Of a stretch of DNA of 54,481 bases, positions 7,537 to 16,600 are shown piece by piece. The notes under the pieces were generated by a model, which had not been told where the DNA came from, did not search any database, and was given only the letters and a program-made list of their open reading frames with translations. This stretch comes from a virus. Made by a program: the position numbers and the translations under genes. The stretch covers positions 1-54,481 of the IMG/VR virus record IMGVR_UViG_3300046809_000312, one strand, 5' to 3'. The stretch's first letter is position 1; each line of letters starts with the position of its first letter.

Positions 7537-8001
7537 CTAGGCGGTCTTATCACACACCATTCGGCAGCTATATGAGCAGTAGGTTCGCCCATATAGGCGG
7601 AAGCACCAAGGCCGCCCACACTCCAGATGACATGGGGCCCACGATCCAGAGCCGCCGCTACCACCTGCTGACCCCGCAGCAAAAAGCGCCGGAAGCATGT
7701 TCATCGATGACTCCGAGAATTCTGCTTGGTTCGCAGAGGCACGCTGCGAGGAACATCCACAGCCGGATGATGGAGCGCTATCGTCGAGCATTGATCCACA
7801 GTGCTTGCATTTCAGCGCCTCAGCATGGATTCGCTCCTTACACAAGGGACAGATACCCCCATGGGCCGGTAGCACCGCAGAAACACTTGATCCGCAATGC
7901 TTACACTTCGTTGCCCCCTTCCGAATTTCCTCCTTACAGAATGGACATTCCACCTGCGAGGAGTCGTCGCTTTCTGTGTTCTCTGCAGAATCATCCATCA
8001 T
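7537..8001 (-). CDS. Double zinc-ribbon protein, reverse-strand low-GC cargo
   Basis: A 154-aa protein on the minus strand with GGGGGA just upstream of tandem ATG codons (8001 or 7998). It carries two zinc-ribbon units, CPFCKEEIRKGATKCKHCG and CPLCKERIHAEALKCKHCG, then a Ser/Gly linker and a Cys-rich tail (CHLECGRPWC, YCSYSCRMVC). It is oriented against the late genes and has clearly lower GC, the usual marks of a moron expressed from its own promoter in the lysogen. Function unknown; zinc binding is secure. Confidence 0.7.
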   Translation of the reverse strand: MMDDSAENTESDDSSQVECPFCKEEIRKGATKCKHCGSSVSAVLPAHGGICPLCKERIHAEALKCKHCGSMLDDSAPSSGCGCSSQRASANQAEFSESSMNMLPALFAAGSAGGSGGSGSWAPCHLECGRPWCFRLYGRTYCSYSCRMVCDKTA

Positions 8002-8233
8002 TCCCCCAGTTTCCGAGCGTCGCCCTCGTCGGACTATCTCGCACAGGTTGGCATCCGTCCACAGTCAGCGCGAAGGCTTCAGTCAATCCGCTCTGCTGCC
8101 ACTCCTTTAGCGTCCAAGGACCTCACTGGGCGGGACTGGCCACGTCCTCCCCTTTAACACTCGTAGCCATCAGAAAAGCGTCCTGAAACCAACCAGCAGT
8201 CTCGTATCGGCGGGGCGGAATGGAGGCACAGCC

Positions 8234-8716
8234 GTGGCAGGCAACGGACCGCCCCCGAAAGGGCGCAAGGTACGGCGCAACGCTGACTCAGTGCCGCAGA
8301 CTGTGCTCCGGTGGGAGCACGCCGAGGCGCCCGAGCTGCCCGACTTCCGGATCGAGCGCGACGGCGACCTCGTCGAGTTCGTGTGGCCCGAGCGCACCCG
8401 CGAGTGGTGGCAGATGTGGATCGACTCGCCGCAGGCCGATCACTTCGGGTCGTCCGACTGGCAGTACCTACTCGACACCGCCCTGATTCACGCCCGGCTG
8501 TGGCGCGGCGATCTGACGGCCGCGGGCGAACTGCGGCTGCGCGTCGCGGCGTTCGGGGCGACGCCCGCGGACCGGGCCCGGCTGCGCATGGTGTTCGCCG
8601 AGGCGGACGGCGCCGACCAGGGGCGCGGCAGCTCGGGCGTGCCGCCGGCTCGCGAGCTGTACGGGAACCTGCGGCCGATCAACGGCGGGAAGTCCGCCGA
8701 GGGCGGCAGCGCGTAG
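8234..8716 (+). CDS. terS: Terminase small subunit
   Basis: A 160-aa protein, GTG 8234, placed directly before TerL. It contains the actinophage TerS-type block with conserved Trp residues and a helical bundle (FVWPERTREWWQMWIDSP, then FGSSDWQYLLDTALIHARLW). The N-terminus is Pro/Lys-rich and the C-terminus disordered. It should recognise the packaging site and deliver concatemeric DNA to TerL. The 232 bases upstream (8002-8233) show no further gene and may hold the packaging site or a late promoter, but I cannot point to one. Confidence 0.85.
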   Translation: MAGNGPPPKGRKVRRNADSVPQTVLRWEHAEAPELPDFRIERDGDLVEFVWPERTREWWQMWIDSPQADHFGSSDWQYLLDTALIHARLWRGDLTAAGELRLRVAAFGATPADRARLRMVFAEADGADQGRGSSGVPPARELYGNLRPINGGKSAEGGSA

Positions 8717-8728
8717 CAAGGGGGCGTC

Positions 8729-10405
8729 ATGCCATGGCGCGGCCCGGAGTACGAGGGCGAGTTCCCGACGCTCGGTTGGTACGTCATCGACTGGATGATC
8801 GGGAATCTCGCGCAGCCCGGCCGTGACGACGGAGCGCCGTACATCCCGACGAAGGAACAGGCCGAGTTCCTGCTGCGGTACTACGAGCTGCACCCGGTGA
8901 CCGGCAAGCGGGTCATTCACCGGGCGCTGCTCAGCCGGCCGCGAGGCTGGGGGAAGTCGCCGTTCGTCGGGGCGATCGCGCTCGCCGAGGCGTGTGCCGA
9001 CGTCGTGCCGGACGGGTTCGACTCGTATGGCGAGCCGGTCGGCCGGCCGTGGCACTCGATCCGTACGCCGCTCGTGCGCATCGCAGCCGTGACCGAGCAG
9101 CAGACCGACAACACGTGGATCCCGTTGTTGGAGATGGCGCGCGGGCGGTCGCTGTCGACCGACTACGGGCTCGAATGCCTCGACACCGTGATCTATCTGC
9201 CGCGCGGCGAGGTGTCTCCGATCACCTCGTCGGCGACGTCGACCAAGGGTGACCCGGCGTGCTTCGCGTCGCTCGACCAGACCGAGGAATGGACGGCGAC
9301 CAACGGCGGCGTGCGGCTCGCGAAGGTGATGCGGTTCAACGCCGCGAAGCTGGGCGGCAGCCTGATCGAGACGCCGAACGCGTACACGCCGGGTGGTGGC
9401 TCGGTCGCCGAGCAGTCGGCATCGGACTATCAGGCGATCATCGACGGCCGGTCGCGGGCGCGAGGGATCCTCGCCGATCACCGTGAGGCGCCGCCCGAGA
9501 CCGACATGACCGACGAGCAGTCCCTCGTCGCCGGCCTGCGGTACGCGTACGGCGACAGCAGCGATCACCCCGACGGGTGCGTGCTGCACGATCCGCCGTG
9601 TGGGCCCGGCTGGTCGCCGATCGAGCGGCTCACGAGCGAGTTCTACGACACGTCGAACGAGCCGCAGGATCTGCGGGCCGACTTGTTGAACCAGATCACG
9701 CACGCGGCCGACGCGTGGCTGACCGAGCCCGAGGTGCGGGCGTCGTCCGACGTCGCCCGCGTTGTGCAGCCTGGCGACCGGATTGTGATCGGGTTCGACG
9801 GCTCGCGGAAGCGCGCGCGTGGGGTGACCGATGCGACGGCGCTGATCGGGTGCCGGCTGTCGGATGGGCACCTGTTCACGATCGGCGTGTGGGAGCAGCC
9901 CGAGCGGCCGCAGCTCGGGCCGGATGGCAAGCCGATCGAGTGGCAGGTGCCCGTCGTCGAGGTGCTCGCCGCGGTGCACGAGGCGTTCGCGACGTACGAC
10001 GTGGTCGGCATGTACGCCGACCCCGCCAAGTGGGAAAGCCACGTGGCCGATTGGGAAGCGGCGTACGGGCCGCGCCTGAAGGTGCAGGCGACCCGGCAGC
10101 ACCCGATCGAGTGGTGGATGACCGGCGGTCGGTCGGTACTGATCGTGCGGGCGCTGGAGAAGTTCCACACCGCGCTCACGGAGGGCGAGTTGACGCACGA
10201 CAGCTCGTCGGCGCTCGTGCGGCATCTGTGCAACGCCCGCCGTCGGCCCGGCCGTTCGGGTCTGCAGATCGGCAAGGCGCACCCCGACAGTCCGAAGAAG
10301 ATCGACGCTGCGGTCGCCTCGGTCCTCGCGTGGCAGTGCCGCCTCGACGCGATCGCGAAGGGGATCACTGCCGAGGAAGAAGAGATGTTCGGCGGGACGT
10401 TCTGA
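8729..10405 (+). CDS. terL: Terminase large subunit
   Basis: A 558-aa packaging motor and nuclease. The ATPase domain has the Walker A-like SRPRGWGKS at 69-77 and Walker B CFASLDQTEEW with D183 and E186/E187. The RNase H-like nuclease domain supplies acidic residues D357 (VIGFDGSRKR), D431 (MYADPAKWE) and D526 (PKKIDAAVAS). Length and motif order are normal for cos- or pac-type actinophage terminases. ATG at 8729 follows AAGGGGG. It docks at the portal encoded at 10970. Confidence 0.95.
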   Translation: MPWRGPEYEGEFPTLGWYVIDWMIGNLAQPGRDDGAPYIPTKEQAEFLLRYYELHPVTGKRVIHRALLSRPRGWGKSPFVGAIALAEACADVVPDGFDSYGEPVGRPWHSIRTPLVRIAAVTEQQTDNTWIPLLEMARGRSLSTDYGLECLDTVIYLPRGEVSPITSSATSTKGDPACFASLDQTEEWTATNGGVRLAKVMRFNAAKLGGSLIETPNAYTPGGGSVAEQSASDYQAIIDGRSRARGILADHREAPPETDMTDEQSLVAGLRYAYGDSSDHPDGCVLHDPPCGPGWSPIERLTSEFYDTSNEPQDLRADLLNQITHAADAWLTEPEVRASSDVARVVQPGDRIVIGFDGSRKRARGVTDATALIGCRLSDGHLFTIGVWEQPERPQLGPDGKPIEWQVPVVEVLAAVHEAFATYDVVGMYADPAKWESHVADWEAAYGPRLKVQATRQHPIEWWMTGGRSVLIVRALEKFHTALTEGELTHDSSSALVRHLCNARRRPGRSGLQIGKAHPDSPKKIDAAVASVLAWQCRLDAIAKGITAEEEEMFGGTF

Positions 10406-10407
10406 GG

Positions 10408-10893
10408 TCAAGTCAGCAAGGTGTGAGGAGGCGGCGGCGTTTCGTCCGGCGCTTCCTTCGGGAGCGAGATGCGGACGCTGCGGTTTCGTCCGCCGACTTT
10501 CATGTGCAGCGAGTAACTCAGCGTGTAGCGCTCTCGGTAGACAAGAAGCCGGGTCGCGGGGGCCGTGAGCTTGATTGACGAGTTACCCGACAAGCGAAGC
10601 GGCAGTGCCTTGTCGAACTGTGGAGAGAACACGTCCATATGACTTCGGCGGTCGTTGTACATCCATTCGACATTGAGTCGTTCGACATCGATCGTCGTAT
10701 CACCCCGCCCTGTGTTGATCACTTCCAGTTCGAGGGCTGCTGTGTCGGGGTCCGGAGTCACGACGTTGCATTGAACCTTGACTGCCGGTCCTCCCTTGCG
10801 GAGTGCCGCCAACGCGACGCCAGCCGCGCAAACAGCGACGACAAGGGAAGCGAGTGCGATCGTCGGCGTCGCTTCGGTCGGGATGAGCTGCAT
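10408..10893 (-). CDS. Membrane-anchored protein inserted between TerL and portal
   Basis: A 161-aa minus-strand gene ending two bases from the terL stop. An N-terminal membrane helix (about 11-31, TIALASLVVAVCAAGVALAA) is followed by a basic residue, then a beta-rich domain resembling an Ig-like or lipoprotein-type sandwich, and a Pro-rich end. GC is lower than in the late genes around it, and the convergent orientation breaks an operon that is contiguous in most siphoviruses. It is a moron candidate, possibly acting at the cell envelope; no named family is recognised. Confidence 0.65.
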   Translation of the reverse strand: MQLIPTEATPTIALASLVVAVCAAGVALAALRKGGPAVKVQCNVVTPDPDTAALELEVINTGRGDTTIDVERLNVEWMYNDRRSHMDVFSPQFDKALPLRLSGNSSIKLTAPATRLLVYRERYTLSYSLHMKVGGRNRSVRISLPKEAPDETPPPPHTLLT

Positions 10894-10969
10894 CGCAGCA
10901 AAGTAGCGCAGCGCGGTAGCCCGGATCCGAGATCCGTACGAAGTCGTTCACGAGAGAAGGCGGTCCGCC

Positions 10970-12394
10970 ATGCTTGACGAAACCCCGGACTCGCCGGACT
11001 GGTGGCTGTTGCGCCTCGGCCGGAAGCTGCGCAAGCGGCAGGGGCGGCTCGACGAATGGTGGCGCTACTACCGGGGCCGGCCGATGCTGCCTGAGCTGCC
11101 GAAGAACGCCGAGGCCGCTTTCGTCGACTTCCAGCGCAAGAGCCGCACGAACTTCTGCGGACTGATCGCCAACGCGTCCGTGCACCGCCTCAATGCGCTC
11201 GGCGTGACCGGCCCGGACGGCGAGCCCGACGCGAACGCCTCTCGCTGGTGGCAGGCGAACCGGCTCGACTCGCGGCAGAAACTCGTGTGGCGCGTGGCCA
11301 TGGCGCAGAGCGTCGGGTACATGTCCGTCGGCCCGCACCCCACCCGGACCGAGGAGAACGGCCGGCCCTCGCCGCTGATCACGGCCGAGCACCCGAGCGA
11401 GGCGATCGTCGAGACCGATCCGGCGACGGGCGAGCCGTACGTCGGGCTCAAGGCGCGGCACGACGACGTCGACGGCTACGGGTACGCGTGGGTGCTGTTC
11501 GACGACACCGTGTTTCCCTACCGGACGACCGAGCGCTGCTACGGGCGGCGGCTGCCGTGGGGGCCTGACTCGTGGGAGTACATCGGCAAGAGCGACCAGG
11601 GCGAGCCGCACGACCTCGGGATGCTGCCGCTCGTCGAGTTCGCCCGCATGCCCGACTTGGGCGAGGATCCCGAGCCTGAGTTCTTCGGCGTCCTCGACAT
11701 TCAGGACCGTGTGAACCTCGGCGTGTTGAACCGCATGGCGGCGTCGAGGTACTCCGGGTTCCGGCAGAAGTGGATCAAGGGGCACAAGTTCCGGAAGCGG
11801 ATCGACGAGGCGACCGGGCTCACGGTCGTTGAGCAGCCGTTCGTGCCCTCGCCGTCCGCGGTGTGGGCGAGCGAAGGGGAGAACGCACAGTTCGGGCAGC
11901 TCGACGCGACCGACCTGTCGGGGTTCCTGAAAGAGCACGAGTCGGATGTGCGCGACATGCTGATCGTGTCGCAGACTCCCGCGTACTACTACGCCGGCGA
12001 CCTCGTGAACATCAGCGCCGACACGATCGGCGCGCTCGACATCCTGCACGTGGCGAAGATGCTCGAACACATCGCGTCGTTCGGCGAGCAGCTCGAAACC
12101 GTGATGGCGCTTGCGGCTGCGCAGGCGGGCGTTCATGCCGACTACACCGAGGCCGAGGTGCGGTGGGCGAACCCGGCGCACGTGAGTCTCGCGGTCAAGG
12201 CCGACGCCGCGACGAAGCTCAAGTCGATCGGCTACCCGCTCGACATCATCGCCGAGCAGATGGGCGAGACGCCCGCGACGGTCCGCCGAATCACGGCGGG
12301 TGCCGCCTCGCAGGCGTTGCTCGCCGCCTCGCTGCTGCCCGCGAACCCGGCGCCGACGGCGGGCAATCTGCCCGAGGACGGTACCGGTGGGTGA
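10970..12394 (+). CDS. Portal protein (SPP1 Gp6-like)
   Basis: A 474-aa portal of the SPP1 Gp6 family. The N-terminus contains the typical WWRYYRGR region and a conserved segment ending in RTNFCGLIANASVHRL. The central stem region contains DIQDRVNLGVLNRM, and the C-terminal part carries the residues that normally line the crown. It forms the dodecameric ring at the unique capsid vertex through which TerL pumps DNA. ATG at 10970. Its end overlaps the MuF-like gene by eight bases. Confidence 0.93.
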   Translation: MLDETPDSPDWWLLRLGRKLRKRQGRLDEWWRYYRGRPMLPELPKNAEAAFVDFQRKSRTNFCGLIANASVHRLNALGVTGPDGEPDANASRWWQANRLDSRQKLVWRVAMAQSVGYMSVGPHPTRTEENGRPSPLITAEHPSEAIVETDPATGEPYVGLKARHDDVDGYGYAWVLFDDTVFPYRTTERCYGRRLPWGPDSWEYIGKSDQGEPHDLGMLPLVEFARMPDLGEDPEPEFFGVLDIQDRVNLGVLNRMAASRYSGFRQKWIKGHKFRKRIDEATGLTVVEQPFVPSPSAVWASEGENAQFGQLDATDLSGFLKEHESDVRDMLIVSQTPAYYYAGDLVNISADTIGALDILHVAKMLEHIASFGEQLETVMALAAAQAGVHADYTEAEVRWANPAHVSLAVKADAATKLKSIGYPLDIIAEQMGETPATVRRITAGAASQALLAASLLPANPAPTAGNLPEDGTGG

Positions 12395-13190
12395 GGCGCT
12401 GCAGGCGGCGCTCACCGACCGGTACAGCGCCCTGTCGACGTCCCTGCGCGATCGTGTCGTGTCGTTCGCCCTCGCCGCGTTCGACAGCCTCGGCAGCTAC
12501 CGCGACGCCGACGCCGCCCTGTTCATCGAGCGGGCGCTGCCGGTCGTGCTCGCTGCTCAGCAACAGATGGGCGCGATCACGGACGCGTACCTGTCGGCGA
12601 TGATCGCCGACATGACGGGCGGCGCCGCCGCGCCGACCGGTGTCGTCGTCGACGAGGCGGTGCGGGGCGTCGAGCCGGCCGAGGTCTACCGGCGCCCGTT
12701 CGTCACCGCCTATACGGCGCTCTCACGCGGGACCGACTACGTCGACGCGGTCGGGCAGGCGCGTACGCGGTTGCTCAGCATCACCGAGACCGACATGCAG
12801 CTCGCCCGTACACAGGCGGCGCGGCAGTCGATGACCCGCTCGGGCGCGCAGTTCTACCGGCGCCGCATGACGGGCACCGGGAACTGCGCGTTGTGCGTGA
12901 TCGCCTCAACGCAGCGGTACCGGGTCGCCGATCTGATGCCGATTCACCCCGGCTGCCACTGCGAGCCCGAGCCGCTGCCCGGCAACAAGGATCCGGGGCA
13001 CGTCATCGACGAGCAGCTACTCAAAGACGCGCACGACGCGATCGCCCGGGATACCGGCCAGAGCGACGCCGGCGGCCGCGCCCCCGACTACCGGCAGTTG
13101 ATCATCACTCGCGAACACGGCGAGTACGGCCCGCTGCTCGCGGTCCGCCGACAGAACTTCACCGGACCGGACGACATCCCGGCCGCGTGA
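12387..13190 (+). CDS. MuF-like minor head protein
   Basis: A 267-aa protein, GTG 12387 overlapping the portal gene. The first 160 residues are helical. The C-terminal part has the Cys/His-bearing MuF-type core: GTGNCALCVIAS, then IHPGCHCEPEPL. Such proteins are packaged in small number inside the head and sometimes carry a toxin or enzyme tail; none is visible here (the tail is 60 polar residues). The position between portal and scaffold is standard. Confidence 0.85.
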   Translation: MGEALQAALTDRYSALSTSLRDRVVSFALAAFDSLGSYRDADAALFIERALPVVLAAQQQMGAITDAYLSAMIADMTGGAAAPTGVVVDEAVRGVEPAEVYRRPFVTAYTALSRGTDYVDAVGQARTRLLSITETDMQLARTQAARQSMTRSGAQFYRRRMTGTGNCALCVIASTQRYRVADLMPIHPGCHCEPEPLPGNKDPGHVIDEQLLKDAHDAIARDTGQSDAGGRAPDYRQLIITREHGEYGPLLAVRRQNFTGPDDIPAA

Positions 13191-13248
13191 CGTACGGCGC
13201 CGACACGGCGCACCCTCGCTCACCCCACCCGACACGGGAGACACAGCC

Positions 13249-13995
13249 ATGCGCGCACGCACCCTGCCCACCCTGCCCGGCATCGAGTCGGCATGGTCGC
13301 ACCCCTACCCGACCCACCCGTTCTCGCCCGTGTTCTACGCGGACGGCGACGACAAGGGGGACGGGAAGGGCGACGACAAGGGCGGTAAGCCCGACGCCGA
13401 CAAGGACGGCAAGGGCGGCAGCACCGACGACACCAAGCCCGACACGGGCAAGGGCGACTCGGACGTCGAGAAGTGGAAGGCGCAGAGCAGGAAGCACGAG
13501 GCGCGCGCCAAGGAGAACGCCGACGCCGCGCGCGAACTCGCTGAACTCAAGGCCGCGAACGCCACGGACAGCGAGAAGGCGATCACCGAGGCAGTGACGA
13601 AGGCGGTCGCCGAGGAACGCTCGCGCGGCGCTGCTGCCCTCGCACGGCAGGTGTTCCTCGCCGGCGCGTCCGGCCGCCTCGACAACCCGGCCGACGTCGT
13701 CGAGGACGTGAACCTGTCGAAGTACATCGACGCGAACGGCGACGTCGACGAGGACGGGCTCACGAAGCTGATCGACCGGCTCGCCCCGAAGAAGGGCGAC
13801 GGCAAGGGCGACGGAGACGGCGACGGAACCGGCGACGGCGACGGCGACCAGGACGGCGACCGCGACACGCACCGCCGACGGGGCGCCGGATACCAGGGCA
13901 CGCGTCGGCGCTCGGGCGACGGCGGCAAGGGCGGCGGCATCGAGGCCGGCCGCGAGCTGTATAAGACGCTGCTCGGCGGCGGCGACAAGACCTGA
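13249..13995 (+). CDS. Capsid scaffolding protein
   Basis: A 248-aa, highly charged protein. An Asp/Gly/Lys repeat-rich N-terminal part is followed by a central coiled coil (EKWKAQSRKHEARAKENADA) and a second low-complexity Gly/Asp stretch near 180-205. The C-terminus is short and basic, as required for capsid-binding scaffold domains. It directs procapsid assembly and is lost on maturation. Position before decoration and capsid genes supports the call. Confidence 0.85.
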   Translation: MRARTLPTLPGIESAWSHPYPTHPFSPVFYADGDDKGDGKGDDKGGKPDADKDGKGGSTDDTKPDTGKGDSDVEKWKAQSRKHEARAKENADAARELAELKAANATDSEKAITEAVTKAVAEERSRGAAALARQVFLAGASGRLDNPADVVEDVNLSKYIDANGDVDEDGLTKLIDRLAPKKGDGKGDGDGDGTGDGDGDQDGDRDTHRRRGAGYQGTRRRSGDGGKGGGIEAGRELYKTLLGGGDKT

Positions 13996-14012
13996 TCCAG
14001 GAGGGATCGCAG

Positions 14013-14405
14013 ATGGACCTCACACAGCGCACGACCACGTACGCGGGTGACGATCAGTCGTGGCTCGGCTCCGAGCACGGCACGCAAGCGACCGAGTCGA
14101 TCGCACTCGACACGTCGCTGTTCACCCCGGCCACCCACTACCCCAACGGGTTTTTCGTGAGCGGCATCCCGCTCGGGAAGATCACGGTCGGCGGGAAGTA
14201 CGGCCCGTACAGCGACGCCGCGAACGACGGCCGACAGACCCTCGTCGGGTTCCTGTTCGCCGCCGTCGGCGCCCCGTCGGTCAACACGATCGACCCGGCC
14301 GGCGCCCTGTTCACGCACGGCAAGGTGCGCGAGTCGCGCCTGCCGCTCGGTGCCGTCGACGCCGCCGGTAAGGCCGACGTCGCCGGCTCGATCCGGTTCG
14401 TCTGA
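14013..14405 (+). CDS. Head decoration protein (lambda gpD-like)
   Basis: A 130-aa beta-rich protein with an AGGAGG-like site (CAGGAGGGATC) before ATG 14013. Features typical of the gpD-like family are seen: an N-terminal TT/AYAGDDQSWLGSEHG strand region, FVSGIPLGKITVGGKYGPY, and a C-terminal GAVDAAGKADV. It would trimerise on the expanded capsid to stabilise it. Confidence 0.85.
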   Translation: MDLTQRTTTYAGDDQSWLGSEHGTQATESIALDTSLFTPATHYPNGFFVSGIPLGKITVGGKYGPYSDAANDGRQTLVGFLFAAVGAPSVNTIDPAGALFTHGKVRESRLPLGAVDAAGKADVAGSIRFV

Positions 14406-14419
14406 GAGGAAGAGAAGAG

Positions 14420-15466
14420 ATGAGCTGGACTCTCGATACTGAGTTCATCGAGCCGACCGAACTCACCGGCCTTATCCGGGCGGCGCTCGCCGATCTGCAG
14501 GTGAACAAGTTCACCCTGTCGCGGTGGCTGCCGAACGTGTCCGTCGACGACATCACGTACGAGTTCCTCAAGGGCGGCGGCGGGCTCGCCGAGGCGTCGA
14601 GCTACCGCTCGTGGGACGCCGAGTCGAAGATCGGTCGGCGCGAGGGACTCGGCAAGGTCATGGGCGAGCTGCCCCCGATCTCCGAAAAGATCATGCTGAA
14701 CGAGTACGACCGGCTGCGCCTGCGGAAGCTGGCCCGTGACGAGGCGCTGCCGTTCATCGCTCGTGACGCCGTCCGCCTCGCGAAGAACATCGCGGCGCGG
14801 TTCGAGGTCGGGCGCGGGCAGACCCTCGTCAACGCCGCGATGCCGGTCGCCGAGCTGCAGCAGACGATCGACTTCGGCCGCTCGGCCGCGCACTCAGTCG
14901 TCGCCGCGACGCTGTGGTCGGACCACACCAACGCAACGCCGCTCAGCGACCTGCAGTCGTGGGTCGCCACGTACGAGGACACCAACGGCGAGAGCCCGGC
15001 CGTGATCCTCGCGCCGAAGATCGTCGTGCAGCACATGACCATGTGCGCGCAGGTCATTCGGCAGGTCTACCCGCTGGCCCCGGCCGGCTCGGCGCCGATG
15101 GCGACGAACGACCAACTGAACGCCGTTCTCTCCTCGATGGGGCTGCCCCCGGTCGAGATCTACGACGCGCGCGTGAAGGTCGAAGGCGTCTCGACCCGGA
15201 TCACTCCGGGCAACGCGCTCGCGCTGCTGCCCGAGCCCGGCTCGACGTCCGCGGCGCAGCCGACCGACCTCGGCGCGACGCTGCTCGGCACGACCGCCGA
15301 GAGTCTCGAAGACGACTACTCGCTGCAGCCCGGCGATCAGCCCGGCGTCGTCGCTGCCACGTGGAAGACGAAGGACCCGGTTCGCCTGTGGACGCACGCG
15401 GCCGCGGTCGGCATCCCGGTTCTGCGCGAGCCGAACCTCACGTTCAAGGCGCAGGTGCTCGCATGA
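14420..15466 (+). CDS. Major capsid protein (HK97 fold, lambda gpE type)
   Basis: A 348-aa protein of lambda gpE-like length. The E-loop and spine helix regions are seen as IGRREGLGKVMGELPPIS and RFEVGRGQTLVNAAMPV, and the C-terminus ends in LRLWTHAAAVGIP-like sequence (KDPVRLWTHAAAVGIPVL), the conserved end of this family. AGAGGAAGAGAAGAG supplies a strong ribosome binding site, in line with high expression. Overlaps the next gene by four bases. Confidence 0.95.
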   Translation: MSWTLDTEFIEPTELTGLIRAALADLQVNKFTLSRWLPNVSVDDITYEFLKGGGGLAEASSYRSWDAESKIGRREGLGKVMGELPPISEKIMLNEYDRLRLRKLARDEALPFIARDAVRLAKNIAARFEVGRGQTLVNAAMPVAELQQTIDFGRSAAHSVVAATLWSDHTNATPLSDLQSWVATYEDTNGESPAVILAPKIVVQHMTMCAQVIRQVYPLAPAGSAPMATNDQLNAVLSSMGLPPVEIYDARVKVEGVSTRITPGNALALLPEPGSTSAAQPTDLGATLLGTTAESLEDDYSLQPGDQPGVVAATWKTKDPVRLWTHAAAVGIPVLREPNLTFKAQVLA

Positions 15467-15801
15467 GTCGACGACTGATCGCGTACGTGCACGTTGACGG
15501 CGTCCCGTACGGGCCCGACGACGAGGTGCCGCCGAGGGTGGCGAAGCGGATCGGCGACCACGCGTGGACCGATGCCGATTCCGCGGCCGAAGTGCCCACG
15601 CCCACGCCCACGCCCACGGGCGCGGGCGACGGTTCGGGAGACGAGGCGCCGCCTCGTTCGGGCCGCGGCTCGGGCGTCGAGGCATGGCGGGCGTACGCCG
15701 AGCAGCACGACGTCGAGGTCGCCGCCGAGGCGAGCCGCGAGGAGATCATCGCGGCGTGCGAGGCGGCCGAACTCGTCGAGCCCGAGCAGCTGAAGGAGTA
15801 G
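15463..15801 (+). CDS. Head-neck region protein with HeH/LEM-like tail
   Basis: A 112-aa product, ATG at 15463 overlapping the capsid stop (ATGA). The N-terminus contains YVHVDGVPYGPDDEVP. The middle has a PTPTPTPTGAG linker created by one copy of a palindromic DNA repeat (15594-15627). The C-terminal 35 residues form two short helices (VEAWRAYAEQHDVEVAAEA, EEIIAACEAAELVE) like the HeH/LEM or Rho-N-type modules often found beside capsid genes. Function unknown. Confidence 0.7.
   Translation: MSRRLIAYVHVDGVPYGPDDEVPPRVAKRIGDHAWTDADSAAEVPTPTPTPTGAGDGSGDEAPPRSGRGSGVEAWRAYAEQHDVEVAAEASREEIIAACEAAELVEPEQLKE
15594..15627. repeat. Dispersed palindromic repeat, copy 1
   Basis: Four tandem CCCACG units run into GGGCGCGGGC, matching the core GCCCACGCCCAYGGGCGYGGGC found at four other sites. 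It lies within the coding sequence and produces a Pro/Thr linker. Confidence 0.7.
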
Positions 15802-15805
15802 GGCG

Positions 15806-16240
15806 GTGGCGGACGCGTTCGCGACGGTCACGGACTACACCGACCGCGCCGCCGTCACCCTGCCCGAGGGCAGTCCGAAGCGGAAGCAGGTCGAGGTGTA
15901 CCTCGACGACGCGTCGGCGATCATGCGGCGGCACATCCCGACCGGGCACACACCGGACGAGGCGACGCTGCGTGCGATCTGCGTCGCGGTCGTCCGGCGG
16001 GTCATGGCCAATCCGGGCGGGTACCGGCAGCGCACGATCGGGCAGTACTCCGAGTCGCTCGGCGAGGACGGCGGGCTGTACCTCACCGAGGACGAGATCG
16101 CTCAACTGCAGCCCGAGGACGAGAGCGACCCGGACGCCGACGCCGCATACTCGGTCGGGCTGCGCGACGAGGGGCTGCCGGGTTGGCGGCCGGATCCGTG
16201 CGACTGGCAGCCGCTCGGCTGGACTCGGGGCAGGCGGTGA
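15806..16240 (+). CDS. Head-tail connector (adaptor) protein
   Basis: A 144-aa protein, GTG 15806 after AAGGAGTAGGGCG. The first 90 residues form the helical bundle of portal adaptor proteins (HK97 gp6 / SPP1 gp15 type): TDRAAVTLPEGSP, KQVEVYLDDASAIMRRHIP, and ICVAVVRRVMANPGGYRQ. The C-terminus is acidic and Trp-rich. It would bind beneath the portal. Overlaps the next gene by four bases. Confidence 0.82.
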   Translation: MADAFATVTDYTDRAAVTLPEGSPKRKQVEVYLDDASAIMRRHIPTGHTPDEATLRAICVAVVRRVMANPGGYRQRTIGQYSESLGEDGGLYLTEDEIAQLQPEDESDPDADAAYSVGLRDEGLPGWRPDPCDWQPLGWTRGRR

Positions 16241-16596
16241 TCCCCGAGGATGTACTGCCGCACCTCGTCGACGTCGAGCATCCCGGCCGGACAACCGACC
16301 GGTACGAGAACGAGGTCGACGACTGGTCGCCGGCCGCGACGACGCACGCCGAGGTCGCCGCATGGCTGCAGCAGAACACGGGCGCCGAGGACAACGACCA
16401 GCGGTCGGCACAGATCGGCGAGTGGCTCATGGTCTGCAACCCGGTCGACACCTCGGGCAACCCGCTCACGGTGTACGGCAGCGACCGCGTGCACTGGCAG
16501 GGGCTCGACTTCGAGGTGATCGGCCCGCCCGGACCGGCGTACACCCCGGCCGAGCTGCACCACTACGAGATCAGGCTCAAGACGGTCGAGGGGTGA
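16237..16596 (+). CDS. Head-to-tail stopper / head closure protein
   Basis: A 119-aa beta-rich product, GTG start overlapping the connector stop. It has the small barrel pattern of stopper proteins (HLVDVEHPGRTTDRYENEV, then a Gln-rich turn, DRVHWQGLDFEVIGPPG, HHYEIRLKTVEG). Position between adaptor and tail completion genes matches SPP1 gp16-type head closure. Confidence 0.8.
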   Translation: MIPEDVLPHLVDVEHPGRTTDRYENEVDDWSPAATTHAEVAAWLQQNTGAEDNDQRSAQIGEWLMVCNPVDTSGNPLTVYGSDRVHWQGLDFEVIGPPGPAYTPAELHHYEIRLKTVEG

Positions 16597-16600
16597 TCGC

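Noticed and set aside
8468-10411. A 647-aa minus-strand open frame across the terminase genes
   Set aside because: It is antisense to a clearly recognised TerL with all catalytic motifs; composition is typical of a shadow frame.
10700-12415. A 571-aa minus-strand open frame opposite the portal gene
   Set aside because: Antisense to a recognised portal protein; no start signal and shadow-like composition.
13800-13860. Tandem GGCGAC repeats as a possible CRISPR or minisatellite
   Set aside because: They encode the Gly/Asp low-complexity stretch of the scaffold protein and have no spacer structure.
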